Below are positions 11,101-20,134 of a stretch of DNA of 58,319 bases, piece by piece. Location of the stretch: positions 1-58,319 of the forward strand of contig BDIU01000415.1 in NCBI GenBank assembly GCA_002118135.1, written 5' to 3'. Every line of letters starts with the position of its first letter. Position 1 is the stretch's first letter. Source of the DNA: Trebouxia sp. TZW2008 (lineage: Eukaryota; Chlorophyta; Trebouxiophyceae; Trebouxiales; Trebouxiaceae). The notes below the pieces were generated by a model. The model was not told where the DNA came from, did no database searches, and saw only the letters and a list, made by a program, of their open reading frames with translations. The translations under genes were made by a program, and so were the position numbers.

Positions 11101-12149
11101 AGATGGGCATGAGTCTGCCTAAGATGCACGCCTTCTATGCTTATTCTTGCCCCTCTCCCTTCATCTCTCAAGTGCTGCAGGCTGTACCTCTATTGGTTAT
11201 TACAGCTTTTCACAGGTCTAGCCTCACTATCTTGTCTTTGATCAGTGTCTTTGTGTTTGCAGGAGTTGTTGGAAACACAAATGGGGATGAGCCTGCCTGA
11301 CATGCAAGCTTTCTGTCAAGCAGACCCTGCCACCAGGAAGACGCAGTCGCTACCTGGGGCACATCTACCCAACAAGGGCTTCTGGATACACAAACGGCCC
11401 TCTGGCCCTTCCACTGCTGCAGGTATGATTATCAGCAACAATGAACATCACAGCATGCACAACAAATGCAAAGGCCGCTTTGCGCATTGCTACAGTAGCA
11501 AAGGGTTGTTGCCCACACATTCACGTTCAGCAGGCCGCAGGACTGAGATCAGCACACACAGCAAGAGCAAATTGCCATTACAGGATCTTGTTTGTGAGCT
11601 CCATGTTATTTTGTCATTATATTGTCTTTAGGCTGAGTTGTTTGCTGCCTCTTACACCACATTATTGGAGCAACGTGTCACTAAAACGACAAAATGTTGC
11701 ACTGGACTATGACAGAACACGAATGATACCATGTGTATCTGCAGCGCATTCTATGAAGTGTCCACACGCTCTGTATCCAAGCATTGCACAGCTCTGCTGT
11801 CAACTCAAGACGAGCTGGCAAGACGTGAACATCCTGCGCCAGATACACTTGATAATTTCTGCAGCACTTACATTGTATGCATCTTCGCCATACATTGTAT
11901 CTACTTAACCATCTTCTCCTGGACCATTGCTCCACGTGATGGTCACTTTTTGGTGCAACATCTCCTCACGAGATGGTCACGTCTTGGTGCAACATCTCCA
12001 AGACTTGCAAGGTTTTGAAGCTGTTTGTGCTTGCTGCAGCACCCAGCATGGCTAGCAAGCTAAGGGGCAAGATCTCCAAAAACCGTTTGGCAGATCCTGC
12101 GCTGCACCGCATATCTGATGGACAGACACAAGAAGAAGAGGAAGAGTGA
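2152..12149 (+). CDS. multi-pass membrane class 3 lipase (alpha/beta hydrolase)
   Basis: A class 3 (fungal-type) acylglycerol lipase with a long membrane-spanning N-terminal part, about 940 aa. Exons: 2152-2586, 2704-2784, 2881-3023, 3814-3985, 4857-5082, 5797(or 5782)-6017, 6459-6578, 6846-6926, 7374-7541, 7935-8186, 8740-8932, 9403-9590, 9897-10029, 10499-10638, 11263-11422, 12040-12149; all phases agree. Residues 1-145 are polar; exons 2-8 supply about seven hydrophobic helices, for example LYLLWPCLLIW and LLYFLVTYVLLLI. Exon 10 has VVVAFRGT and exon 12 starts with GHSLGGALATLAA, the Ser nucleophile elbow, followed by YTFAAPRTGN. Exons 13-14 match the C-terminal part of plant class 3 lipases (KRPGQRV, then HHMLTNYFHAI). 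The C-terminus ends in a run of Glu. The substrate is unknown; the topology recalls diacylglycerol lipases. Exact start of exon 6 is ambiguous by 15 bases. Confidence 0.85.
4100..4350 (+). repeat. ghost of lipase exon 4 end, plus duplicated intron sequence
   Basis: Around 4178-4250 the segment tttgcacgctggacttgctg repeats the last bases of exon 4 (3958-3980) and continues into copied intron sequence. A second pair, cagtcttgcatgcagctgac near 4130 and 4315, is another direct duplication in the same intron. Confidence 0.7.
4492..4783 (+). repeat. two ghost copies of lipase exon 5
   Basis: Copies of the exon 5 start lie at 4492-4575 and 4680-4783, each preceded by cag, before the copy used in my model (4857-5082). 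They encode FMLFLVHA(H/Y)S, then LT(L/W)KRQ(Q/E)SDNTSVS. The first meets a stop right after this; the second runs about ten codons further before a stop. Only the third copy stays open, reaches a plausible donor (aaa|gtacgg) and leaves the phase needed by exon 6. Confidence 0.85.
5090..5215 (+). repeat. GCTGT microsatellite and ghost of the end of lipase exon 5
   Basis: A short (gctgt)n run at 5090-5140 is followed by a copy (about 5137-5215) of the exon 5 tail: tgtggccctgtttgctcatc, then ggctttggctccattcataatgcagaaag. The functional copy ends aaa|gtacgg; the ghost has lost that donor. Confidence 0.75.
5283..5775 (+). repeat. three ghost copies of lipase exon 6
   Basis: Segments near 5283-5412, 5437-5600 and 5612-5770 each encode a variant of (N/D)P(E/L)YFP, then TT(A/V)(K/N)CSV, then KATQIM, ahead of the intact copy in exon 6 (5797-6017). 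Spacing is about 170 bp. Only the last copy runs on through the transmembrane helix LLYFLVTYVLLLI to a donor site. Copies 2-4 keep the ca(g/t)ag-like acceptor region as well. Confidence 0.88.
7005..7325 (+). repeat. ghosts of lipase exon 8 end and exon 9
   Basis: At 7020-7058 the segment catcaagaacattttactgc, then ctctgcagtgagct, matches the end of exon 8 and its donor. At 7208-7325, ctgcaggtttggctgcaaca, then agcctatgaagct, then atggcgccaaatgataccaa, is a decayed copy of the start of exon 9 (7374 onward), including its acceptor. Confidence 0.8.
7751..7862 (+). repeat. ghost of the 5' half of lipase exon 10
   Basis: The stretch from the acceptor cacag at 7751 through caaggcacctccttttcggc is a copy of 7935-8035 in exon 10. 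It is open for about 35 codons (ELVTPRDAMTRLSPGQPEKL) and would be phase-compatible with the preceding exon, but it has no donor at an equivalent place. Confidence 0.8.
8222..8335 (+). repeat. ghost of the 3' half of lipase exon 10
   Basis: The segment from cagcaggatacaagctgctt to cagatgttcaggtaggcagc copies the end of exon 10 with its donor (8090-8195). It carries a substitution in the Arg-Gly-Thr motif region (ggg cct gcc for ggg acg gct) and small frame breaks. Confidence 0.8.
8985..9062 (+). repeat. ghost of lipase exon 11 end
   Basis: Bases 8988-9055 resemble 8860-8930 (tgttctggaggcagtgcg ... cagtctttgtcaca), with gctgctcatcagcgcgagca, then cagtctgaatcagc, in the ghost. Strongly decayed. 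Confidence 0.55.
10135..10195 (+). repeat. ghost of lipase exon 13 end
   Basis: Bases 10136-10195 (catgatggtgcgccccacac, then acatggaa, then tgtccagaagtcagcaggag, then gtatgtcc) copy the end of exon 13 and its donor (9976-10036) with one small insertion that shifts the frame. Confidence 0.85.
10895..11145 (+). repeat. two ghost copies of lipase exon 15
   Basis: The exon 15 start is present three times: 10895-10980, 11085-11145 and the intact copy 11263-11422. All are preceded by a good acceptor (ttgcag or tttgcag) and encode ELLETQMGMSLP(E/K/D)M. The first also carries AFCQADPA(S/T)RKT before diverging. Only the third reaches the donor that joins exon 16. Confidence 0.88.
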
Positions 12150-13095
12150 GCGGCGGCCCAAACCTGCTGCGGCGCCCAGCATGACTGCCAGGTTCAAAAA
12201 CAGCAAATTTTGTTTCGTCTTCAGTGACGGATCCTATGCTGCAGTGCATATGTGACCTACTTCTTCATCCAGCTGAAGAAGTGTGGCACTTTGTTTGCTC
12301 TGCGCCGTGACGCACGCTTGAAAGAAAGACACAAGGAGAACAAAAGGTCCTATGGTCTGAGCACATGGCCTGTCTTACAATTTTCTCCACATCGTGATCA
12401 GGATCCAGCATTTGATATTAATGGGGTTGGGTTGGTACCATGGCGTTGGCATATTGGCTGACAGCAGCACCATGAGCTCATCAAAATCGCGTTGTCTCTC
12501 AGCACTGTGATTGATCAAAACTGTCATTTCTGCTGCTTGCCGTTGATTGCTGAATGGGATGTTGCAAGGGCTGCTTCTGGGTATGCTTTGTTGCATGAGC
12601 AACAGTCAGAGCACCATGAGCATCACTTAAGAACACCTTCAGCAGTAGCATGGTTTGTCTAGGCAGCTAAGGGTTTTGTCAGTGCTCAGCCAGTTGCAAT
12701 CAATGTAGCCAAACATGTTTGTTGAATGCTCTGTGTTGATCATAGACATGCCGTATTTGGTTTCTGCATTTGGCAGGATGGTCAAAGCCTGCAACAATTT
12801 TGTTTGTTGCTGTACAGACAGCAACAGTGTCTAGCCTTCATAGGTGTTGACTACTTGTACTCAAGCGACCTTGTGCTAGTTGAGGACATTTTGACATTAT
12901 GGACAATGAGCACACTGTCAGCATCTTTTCATCCTCAAATGAGGAGTTTTTGGTCAGCTGTAACATTTCGCGTTATTGACAAATCTAGCTCGTTGTCCCC
13001 TCTGTCAATGTTTGATCAAGCGGAAGAATTGATGAAGTGACTTCTTGATGCAATGCAGATGCCATGCGCCGGTCGTGTTACACCTGTGTGTGATT

Positions 13096-13126
13096 TCAAG
13101 CTTAAGCTACGGTAGCTTAAGCTTGA
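13096..13126. repeat. 31-bp near-perfect palindrome
   Basis: Two 15-base arms, left tcaagcttaagctac and right gtagcttaagcttga, are separated by a single g. The arms are perfect reverse complements. It lies between two plus-strand genes; function unknown. Confidence 0.9.
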
Positions 13127-13451
13127 GACTCAGAGGTCACTTGCGCGTGAGATTATCTGTGACACCATTCACACCTGAGTTGGTGCACATGCCGCAAATT
13201 TCGCACAGGCAATAGATTTTACAGTTGGTGTTGCTGGCGCTGCTGCATCTGTGTTGTCACAGGGGTAGCTTAGCGTGCACAATGCTGGGTGTTTCACTAT
13301 GTCATAGTCTGCCTGAACCTTATGGAGTGAGGTGCTATACATTGTGCAAAAAGTGCTATACATTGTGCCTGCCAATCTGCCTCAGTCACTCGTGTTGTCC
13401 CCTAATCGTGTTGTCCCCTAATGGACATACATTGGTCAGGTCATTGCTACT

Positions 13452-13510
13452 GTGTGGCACATGCAAACAGCGTTGTTGGCTGGCTCAAACATGCAAGATT
13501 GCTCTCTCTG
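13452..13510. repeat. dispersed direct repeat, copy 2
   Basis: gtgtggcacatgcaaacagc, then gttgttggctggctcaaaca, then ctctctct matches the first 60 bases of the window in the same orientation. Confidence 0.6.
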
Positions 13511-13536
13511 GCAAGAGCACGAAATGCAATTCCCAT

Positions 13537-13560
13537 TGTCATGAGTCATGACTCATGACA
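13537..13560. promoter_or_regulatory. 24-bp perfect palindrome with two bZIP-like sites
   Basis: Arms tgtcatgagtca and tgactcatgaca are exact reverse complements with no spacer. Each arm carries TGAGTCA/TGACTCA, the AP-1/GCN4 class of bZIP site. It sits about 240 bp upstream of the PLAC8 start codon, a reasonable promoter position. Function is inferred from sequence only. Confidence 0.55.
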
Positions 13561-13800
13561 GATGTCGCTCACCAAGCCCTTCCTCGACAGCTTCGATTTT
13601 CGTCAGATCAACATCGTACTGTCGGATTTGCTCCGATCAACGTCGTTTAGCGTCTCTTCTAGCTTCCGCTGCTGCTTCGTACCTTCTGCAGTGGCAAGCA
13701 GCTGCAGGCCATGCTTCGCTATAAGAGGATAATCCAGCCCTCGCTCTGCAGTGCAAAGTGTTCGACGTCAGAGGCGTGAGAGCACAGCATAATCTGCGCC

Positions 13801-15086
13801 ATGGGGAGAACCGCTCCGTACGATGAAGAGGCCGCGCTGCTACCTCGCGTCAATGACGCAGCCCTTCCTTATCGAAACGGGGATCCTTCGCTGACCAACA
13901 GGCCAAAGAAATGGAGAGGAAAGCTGCTGTGCTGTTTTGCGGGATGTGACCTAACCGCATGGGCGACTGTCATCGTCTTCCAATTCGCACCGTTCTTGCT
14001 GTTTGGGTACGCAGCAGTGCCTACTGTTGTCGCTCTTGCTGCTTGCTGCCTGCATGTGGCGTCGTCGCAGCAGCTACACGTGTTGATGGCATCAAATCTT
14101 ACCTGGTGCAGGTTCAACATGAAGAAAGCCTTGCGACTGTCAGTTGTTTGGCAGTCTCTGTTGTACTTTATATTCACAGTGCTGGCCTTTCCTATGATGA
14201 AGCTGTCATCAAACGATGTTGAAGCTCATTGCAAAGAAGACCAGGATGACTCTCCAGGTCAGCTTCTTGGCCCGTCAAGCAAGCTGTGCTGTCATCTGCT
14301 TCGCACATTGATGTAGCGACTAATTATGTAGTGGCTCTGCAATCAGCTTGCTTACATCAGCCACACCTTTTCAGTACAATCTGCTTTTGCCTCTTGTGAT
14401 TGCAGTTCAACCTTCAGTGACTTGTTGACTTGTGCCACAGCACAATGAACAACCATGCTTGCTGTATGCTTGCAGCACCCATCATCAGTATTCATCTTGG
14501 TCACTGTTCAGCATGTGTTGTGACCGCATGACACACTTATCAGAAAATTCAACCTCAAATATGCCTCTTGTGCTGCAGAATGCTGTGTCGGCATTTGCTT
14601 TGCCTGGTAGTGACTGTAGCTTAGTGTTGGGTGACATGGTGGCTTGGGCCACAGGACAGTGAAGTAGCATGCTAGCAGCACCATCAATGTACACTTTGGT
14701 CCTTGCCCAGCATGTGTTGTGATGGCATGACACACTCAGCCAATTTCCTGCCCTTCAGATATGCCTCTTTTGCTGCAGAATGCCAGAAGGCACAAAGAGA
14801 GATGTATGTTCTTAGTGGAGGCTACGTTTTAATTTACCTTCTTGGCATCATCTACTTTGCTTATCGGAGAACTCAAATTCGAGAGAAGTTTGGCATTCTT
14901 GGAAGCCGCTTGGGCGACTTTTGTGCATACTTTTGGTGCGCCCCGTGCGCTCTGTGCCAGGAGACCCGCACCTTATGGCACAACAACGTCAACCATGGTG
15001 TTTGGGTTGGGCCAGTTGAATACACAACTACTGTCACAGCCAATGCACCGCCATACCAAGCTCCAAACGCCAACACCATTCCCTAG
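13801..15086 (+). CDS. PLAC8-family Cys-rich membrane-associated protein
   Basis: Two exons, 13801-14006 and 14759-15086, give 177 aa. Exon 1 starts ATG GGG AGA and encodes an acidic lead-in, then KLLCCFAGCDLTAWATVIV, then FAPFLLFG. Exon 2 continues YASFAAECQKAQREMYVL, a hydrophobic helix (GGYVLIYLLGIIYFAY), the conserved RRTQIREKFGI segment, and AYFWCAPCALCQETRTLW, which is the second PLAC8 cysteine block. The C-terminal tail is Pro/Tyr/Asn-rich. In plants and animals this family includes PCR/FWL proteins linked to metal transport and organ or cell size; the role here is not determined. Start and splice phase are unambiguous. The 24-bp bZIP-like palindrome lies upstream and a ghost of the exon 2 start lies in the intron. 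Confidence 0.88.
14510..14610 (+). repeat. ghost of PLAC8 exon 2 start with intron flank
   Basis: Bases 14511-14590 (cagcatgtgttgtgac, then cacactt, then atatgcctcttgtgctgcag, then aatgc) copy 14709-14785, which covers the intron end, the acceptor and the first bases of exon 2. The ghost has lost the AG of the acceptor and soon leaves the frame. Confidence 0.85.
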
Positions 15087-15926
15087 AATCATGCCACCTT
15101 TTGGCGTGATCAGTTGCCTGTTGCATCATTATATGGCAGGTCGAAAGCTGTGTACACTATCTCGCCATTGCCTAGAGTTTTGCCACTTTTGGCATGTTTG
15201 ATTGGCTGTTGTAGACCAGCGTGAATAAACACTGGCAGGCTGAAGGATATGAAGTCTCTCTGAATCTATTAGCTAGTGTGCTCTATGATGCAATCTTGGT
15301 ATGTCAGATCTCGTTTGATCAATGAGTGTGATGCTGTAGCTACCACATGGATGTATCAAAGCTTGAACTTTCTGCACCGTAGGTGACATGTGTCTGCGGA
15401 CAAGCTGCCATATTAAGCACTTTGCAAACTATTGCCCACAGGATCTGAGCCAAATGTAAACATGCTTAGTCTTAGCACTGTACAACTTGCTGAATGTCTT
15501 GTGATGCAAGAAATACAGTAATCTGTGCCTGCTCACTGTGACAACTCCAGCAGTGTAAGAGGTGTTGATATTGCTTACACTGCATTATGCGACCTGCTTG
15601 CCCGGTCGTTCGCTCCCTCAAGCATGCAATTGTCAGCCTTGCATGAGGCCCAATGTCAGCATCCAGCCTTGTTGCAAGGCGTGTGCAGCTTGCGCAAACA
15701 AAATTTTCTCAAGGCGGGCAGTGGGTTTCAATAGCTGATGTCATAATCATTTACAGTAGTGTATTCTATCACCGTCCATCAAAAAGCATGTACTGTTTTG
15801 CTGAGCCAAAGGCAGATCGAAAGTAGTAACGCTTGATGGAACAGAAGTAGGGAGCACGTTATAAGACACAGGGCAGTGTCAAGCAGGAATTCATGTAATG
15901 GCCTGTTGTACTGCACTTGTCTCACA
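15087..15926. other. intergenic region between convergent genes
   Basis: This holds the 3' regions of the PLAC8 gene (+) and the otubain-like gene (-). No gene or structured element was recognised. Confidence 0.5.
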
Positions 15927-18900
15927 TCACTGTGCTGGCTGACTGGCGTCATCCATTTGGCTGGTAATGGCCAGGTCATAATGGTTGCCAGTTCGAAGTA
16001 AAAAGAATTCTAGGTTGTTGGGCTCTGTTGTTAGGCCCTGATGCTCCTGTGTCGGCGTCTTGCTGCAGAGATCAGTGACATTGATCTCTGCATTGAACAT
16101 CCTGGCAAGCGCCTGAGCACAGTGGTCATCGTACTGGCGCAGGTCCTGTGGCTGAAGGTCGCCATGGACATTGTGCAGGACATATGTCCTACAGAAATCC
16201 TGGGCTGTCATAGATCTGCACACAAGGCAGATTTAGAACAAAGCAAGAATGAAACGACACAACAAAAATCTTTGAAGTCTGGTCAGCCGTATGCCAGGCC
16301 ATGCAAGGCATGAGCGCTCAAGGCATCACATCACTAGAGTCTGTGCAGCACACAATCAAACACAATCCCATGCAAATGCAGCAGTGCACAATGCAAAGTG
16401 ATCTTACAGGTTCAAGCAGCAAGCAGTCGCCTTGCCTTGCAGCAGGGTTTACTGCACTTCTCTTTGGGCCAGACTCGTCACAAATACATGTTTGTTGAAT
16501 GTACATAGTAGCACAAAGACAAGGCACTTACTGGGCATGCTTGTCCTTTTCGTCCAGATCCCCGGGGTACAAGCCCAGCACTGCAGCCTGGAAAAGGTCT
16601 GGGCATCTTATCAGTGCCAAAGCGGTGACTGCCCGGATGAAGAGCAGCATGCAGTCGGGGGACTTCTGCTCTGCCAGCTCGTAGAACACATTTTCCTTCA
16701 GAGGAGACCACTTCCCAACACTGGCTACAATCCTCTGCATTCATGACAAAGCATTATTTCAGGCAAGGCATGCATGTTGAAAGTGGCAACAATGCTTGAC
16801 ATTCAACCATATGCTGCAGCAATGCTTGGCAACTGCTGACATGTGAATAAGCAAAATTGCATTGCACTACCCATGCCATTGCAGATCTTACAAGAAGACC
16901 ATTCCCAAAACAGGCAACAATTCTTTGCAGTCACAACACAACGTTGTGTCTTGCACTGCATGCATTGTGAATGTGGTGACACAATCTCTGCAGTCATGAC
17001 AAGCAAGTAACTGTTGCTTTGCACGATGACTGTGGTCACAGTGCTTAAGCTTGCAGTGTGCGCCTGCATTGCAACAATTCTGCACAAGTGATAAAGTGTT
17101 GAGAAGATTGAGCTGAACTAGCAGAAAAGACTGCAGTGCAGAGCTGTATTGATTGGATTGCTGATGTATGCTCCTCAACAGCAGCTTGTTTCAAGCAGAC
17201 TGCGTGTCGAGATGCTGACTGCATTGGAGTTTTGATGCCTTACCAGGGAGCCCTCACAAAATACTGCGACACCGACCTCTCATATCATCACCATGATTTC
17301 GTGATGATGGGCAAAGTATGCAAAGGTGTCAATATAGATTAATGGCGCTTTATGCATGTAGGCTTGACACACATGCGATTTGCATTGCAGCCATGGCTGA
17401 ATGAAGTGATACGTGCACTTGATGACACCTGCAAGGCTGTTTGGGCATAAGGCTGTTTGGCAGCGCTGCTAGCATGATAGAATGACAGCATCTGACTGAA
17501 GCAACTGGTTTGAATCCCTCTCACCTCAAGCTGACAAGCACCACTCTGGCTGAAGGGATGCACATGCTTGATAGGACTTGCAAGGCTGATAGGGCATGAT
17601 GCTGGTTGGCAGCATGACAATGAGACAGCATCTTTTTGAAACAAATGATCTGAACCTCTCACCTCAAGCTGCCAAGGCCATGAATGTTCTGCCTCAGATG
17701 GGGCTTGTCATGAGCAATATGCAATCTCATGATCTGCTGGGCCAGCTTGCTAATATGAGTCAGCATGATCCAGCATGATCGTATGACAGTGTCGAAAACA
17801 GCTAGTTTGAAATATTACAAAATGCAAGCGCCCTTCAAATGCAATGACGCATGGGCTGGTTTGGCTTAATTCGCAGGATGATGATATGACAGGGTTTGAT
17901 TGAAATCTACTAGTTTGGACCTCTCACCTCAAGCTGCCTAGCGCCCCTCTGATGGTCTCCTTGAGCTCAGTGGAATGATCCACAATGCCCGCCTCCATGA
18001 TCTGCTGCACAAGCTTGTCAATCTGGGTCAGCAGGAAGAGCTTGCTTGCACGGCTGCAGTCGGCGCAGTCCACAAGCCCGACCAGCGTAGCACGGTACCC
18101 ACAGTTTCCATCACCTAGCAGCAACAGCAGCTGATGTTAGTATTGGCCATATAAGGGCATCAACATGATTCAGCAGGAAGATCTTGAATGCATAGCATGC
18201 GTTGGCACTGTCCACCAGGCCCACCAGGGCTGTACGGTACCCACAATCACCATCGCCTATGAGCAGATGCGAATGTCAGCACAACATTACAGAAAGTACA
18301 AAACAGACTATGGTGAGTTGCAAAATTATGACAGGATATTCTTGACAACATGTGTCATGTAATGATGATAGCATGTAGTGTAACAGCAACAATCAGTATG
18401 AAATGATAAATGGCAAAACATGACAAAGATCATGCCACACAAGTATTTGTCGGCATGTCTGCAAGGTGACATACAGAGATGCAACACATGAGAAGGTCGC
18501 ATGAGCAACACTAGCTAGTACTATTGCACTGCAAAGCAAAACAAACATGTCGTCTTGATAAACAGCAGCTCACCTGCAATCCTTCTGACCCTGACAGTTT
18601 CGCCAGCTCCCACAATCAGGCCATACAACTTCTCCTGCATGCCTGTGTATTGAGGGAATTTGGTGCAGAGGTCAACAATGGAGTAAGGCTCAGTGACCAG
18701 GTCCACAGTGACATCCTCTCCAAAGTCGGCTGGGTTGTAGCCAGGGATGGCGGAGGTGGGAAAAGTACTCTGAGTAGCCTTCTTCATAGTGGGACAAGTC
18801 TTCAAGCTGGGAACTGTCTCGGAGTTGGCAGTGCTGATGTTGATGGCAGCAGGTGCTGGAGCGCTGGCTGCCTTGCGAGCCTTGGACCTGCACTTCTTGG

Positions 18901-19744
18901 AGGCTGTCCTGCCACTGACCTTGGCAGTGGCAACAGTGTCCTGCTGTGCTGACTCTGGCTGGCTCAGCTGATCTGAAGCACTGGAGTCAAGGTTGACACA
19001 GCTGCTCTGGGGTGCAGCAGAAGTGTCAGCATTGATAGTGCTGTCAGTGGTGGCGGTGTCGGCTGAAGCAGCAGCAATAGGGGCTGGAAGCTTGCTGGGC
19101 TTCAGCACCATAATGGCAGTCTGCTTGGCGGCAAGAACTTTTCCTGTGTCAACGGTGGCTGGCAGATGCTTACTGGAAGTCACTGACAAGTCAACAACTG
19201 ATGCAACAGGAGGTGAGTGGGCCTTGCTGGGATTGGCAGCCGCAGCTTCAACCTGTCCCTCTACAGCACTAGGATCCTGAGTTGTCAATGTGGTCTGTTG
19301 AACTGACGCTGCTGACAAGCGAATGATGGGAGCGTGTGCCGGGATCCAGTCCCAAGCTGGAAGCTTGCGGGGCCGAGGAGCGGAGCTGCTGCTTGATCTC
19401 GTAGCAGCGTCGGTGGTGGAGACAACGGCCGGCTTCTGCTGAGGCAGTGCCGGCAAGCTCTGAGCTGGCTTGCTGTAATCTGCCTGAGACTTGGTATGGC
19501 TGGGCTTGCGGGCACGCCTCTTGCTGGTGACGACGGTCCAACCGTCATCTGAGGATTCCGCCTCGGCCTTGACAATGCGCTGGGTGGAGCTCGACGCTGC
19601 GCCTGTGCCGCTGGTAGCAGAAGCGGTCGTCGAGCCGCGCTCTGTCTGTGGAGAACACAGCGGTGCCGCTGCAGGAGGGGAAGCCTTAGGCCAGAAGGAG
19701 GAAATCATGTCTCCACAAGTTGTGCCATTGATCACCTGTAGCAT
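15927..19744 (-). CDS. otubain-like OTU cysteine protease (peptidase C65) with long N-terminal extension
   Basis: Likely deubiquitinase, 615 aa. Exons 19744-18574, 18114-17928, 16732-16532 and 16215-15927, all in phase. Exon 1 encodes about 390 residues, mostly Ala/Ser/Thr/Lys-rich and presumably disordered, with a DDGWTVVTSKRRARK motif near residue 70 and, at its end, a folded lead-in (PQYTGMQEKLYGLI). Exon 2 opens with GDGNCGYRATLVGL, which carries the catalytic Asp and Cys of the OTU fold. Exon 3 has WSPLKENVFYELAEQ and LLFIRAVTALALI, as in otubains. Exon 4 carries QDFCRTYVL, a QALARMFNAEINV stretch, and NHYDL with the catalytic His. Start: the ATG at 19744 opens the frame; an in-frame ATG 12 codons later is an alternative. 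A further upstream exon cannot be excluded, since ctacag precedes codon 4. Confidence 0.85.
17440..17810 (-). repeat. decayed copies of the end of OTU exon 2 and its donor
   Basis: The plus-strand word cctctcacctcaagctg(c/a) that marks the exon 2 end and donor (17920-17937) recurs near 17517-17535 and 17652-17672 with flanking sequence. Gatctgctgggccagcttgc near 17738 copies exon 2 sequence at 17999-18018. Period is about 130-150 bp. Confidence 0.75.
18165..18256 (-). repeat. ghost of OTU exon 2 start, still open
   Basis: Starting after an acceptor (catag) at 18256, the minus strand encodes GDGDCGYRTALVGLVDS, then AFKIFLLNHV, a diverged copy of GDGNCGYRATLVGLVDC in exon 2. The phase fits exon 1, and both the catalytic Asp and Cys persist. 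The frame stays open until the true exon 2 acceptor region, but I see no donor. Confidence 0.85.
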
Positions 19745-20134
19745 GCGTAATTGTCAGTCGACCTTGAACATGAAAAGGACCTGTGCAACACAAATTGCAG
19801 CAGCTAAAAAAGCTGTTACAGAGGGCACTTTGATAATGATGCTGCCACTGGCAAGCCTGAACAGCCATGGATGTTAAAGCTGTCAAGATGGCTTGCAAGA
19901 GCTGCTCGATATGATGAGCTGGATGGTTTCCCTTTGCAGGCAAAAACTGGCAGAAGATCTAGCAGATCATGCTACCGTGTGCTGTTGGTATGACTTGTGC
20001 AACCTGTAAATGATGTGCTGCACCAAACGCTGAGCCATGCTGACAAGCATTAGCTCAACCAGCAACAGCATGTAATCTTCATTGCGTCAACAAAACGCGC
20101 AATCAAGAACGCAATACAGTTGTCAACAAGCAAG
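19745..20134. other. intergenic region upstream of the otubain-like gene
   Basis: A 390-bp gap between two minus-strand genes, presumably promoter of the OTU gene and 3' UTR of the membrane-protein gene. No motif recognised. Confidence 0.4.

Larger units (their letters stand above)
12150..13536. other. intergenic region downstream of the lipase gene
   Basis: No gene was recognised. A short copy of the start of lipase exon 16 (gcggcgcccagcatgactgc, about 12166-12190) follows the stop codon. The stretch also holds a long near-perfect palindrome (13096-13126) and a dispersed repeat (13452-13510). Confidence 0.5.
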
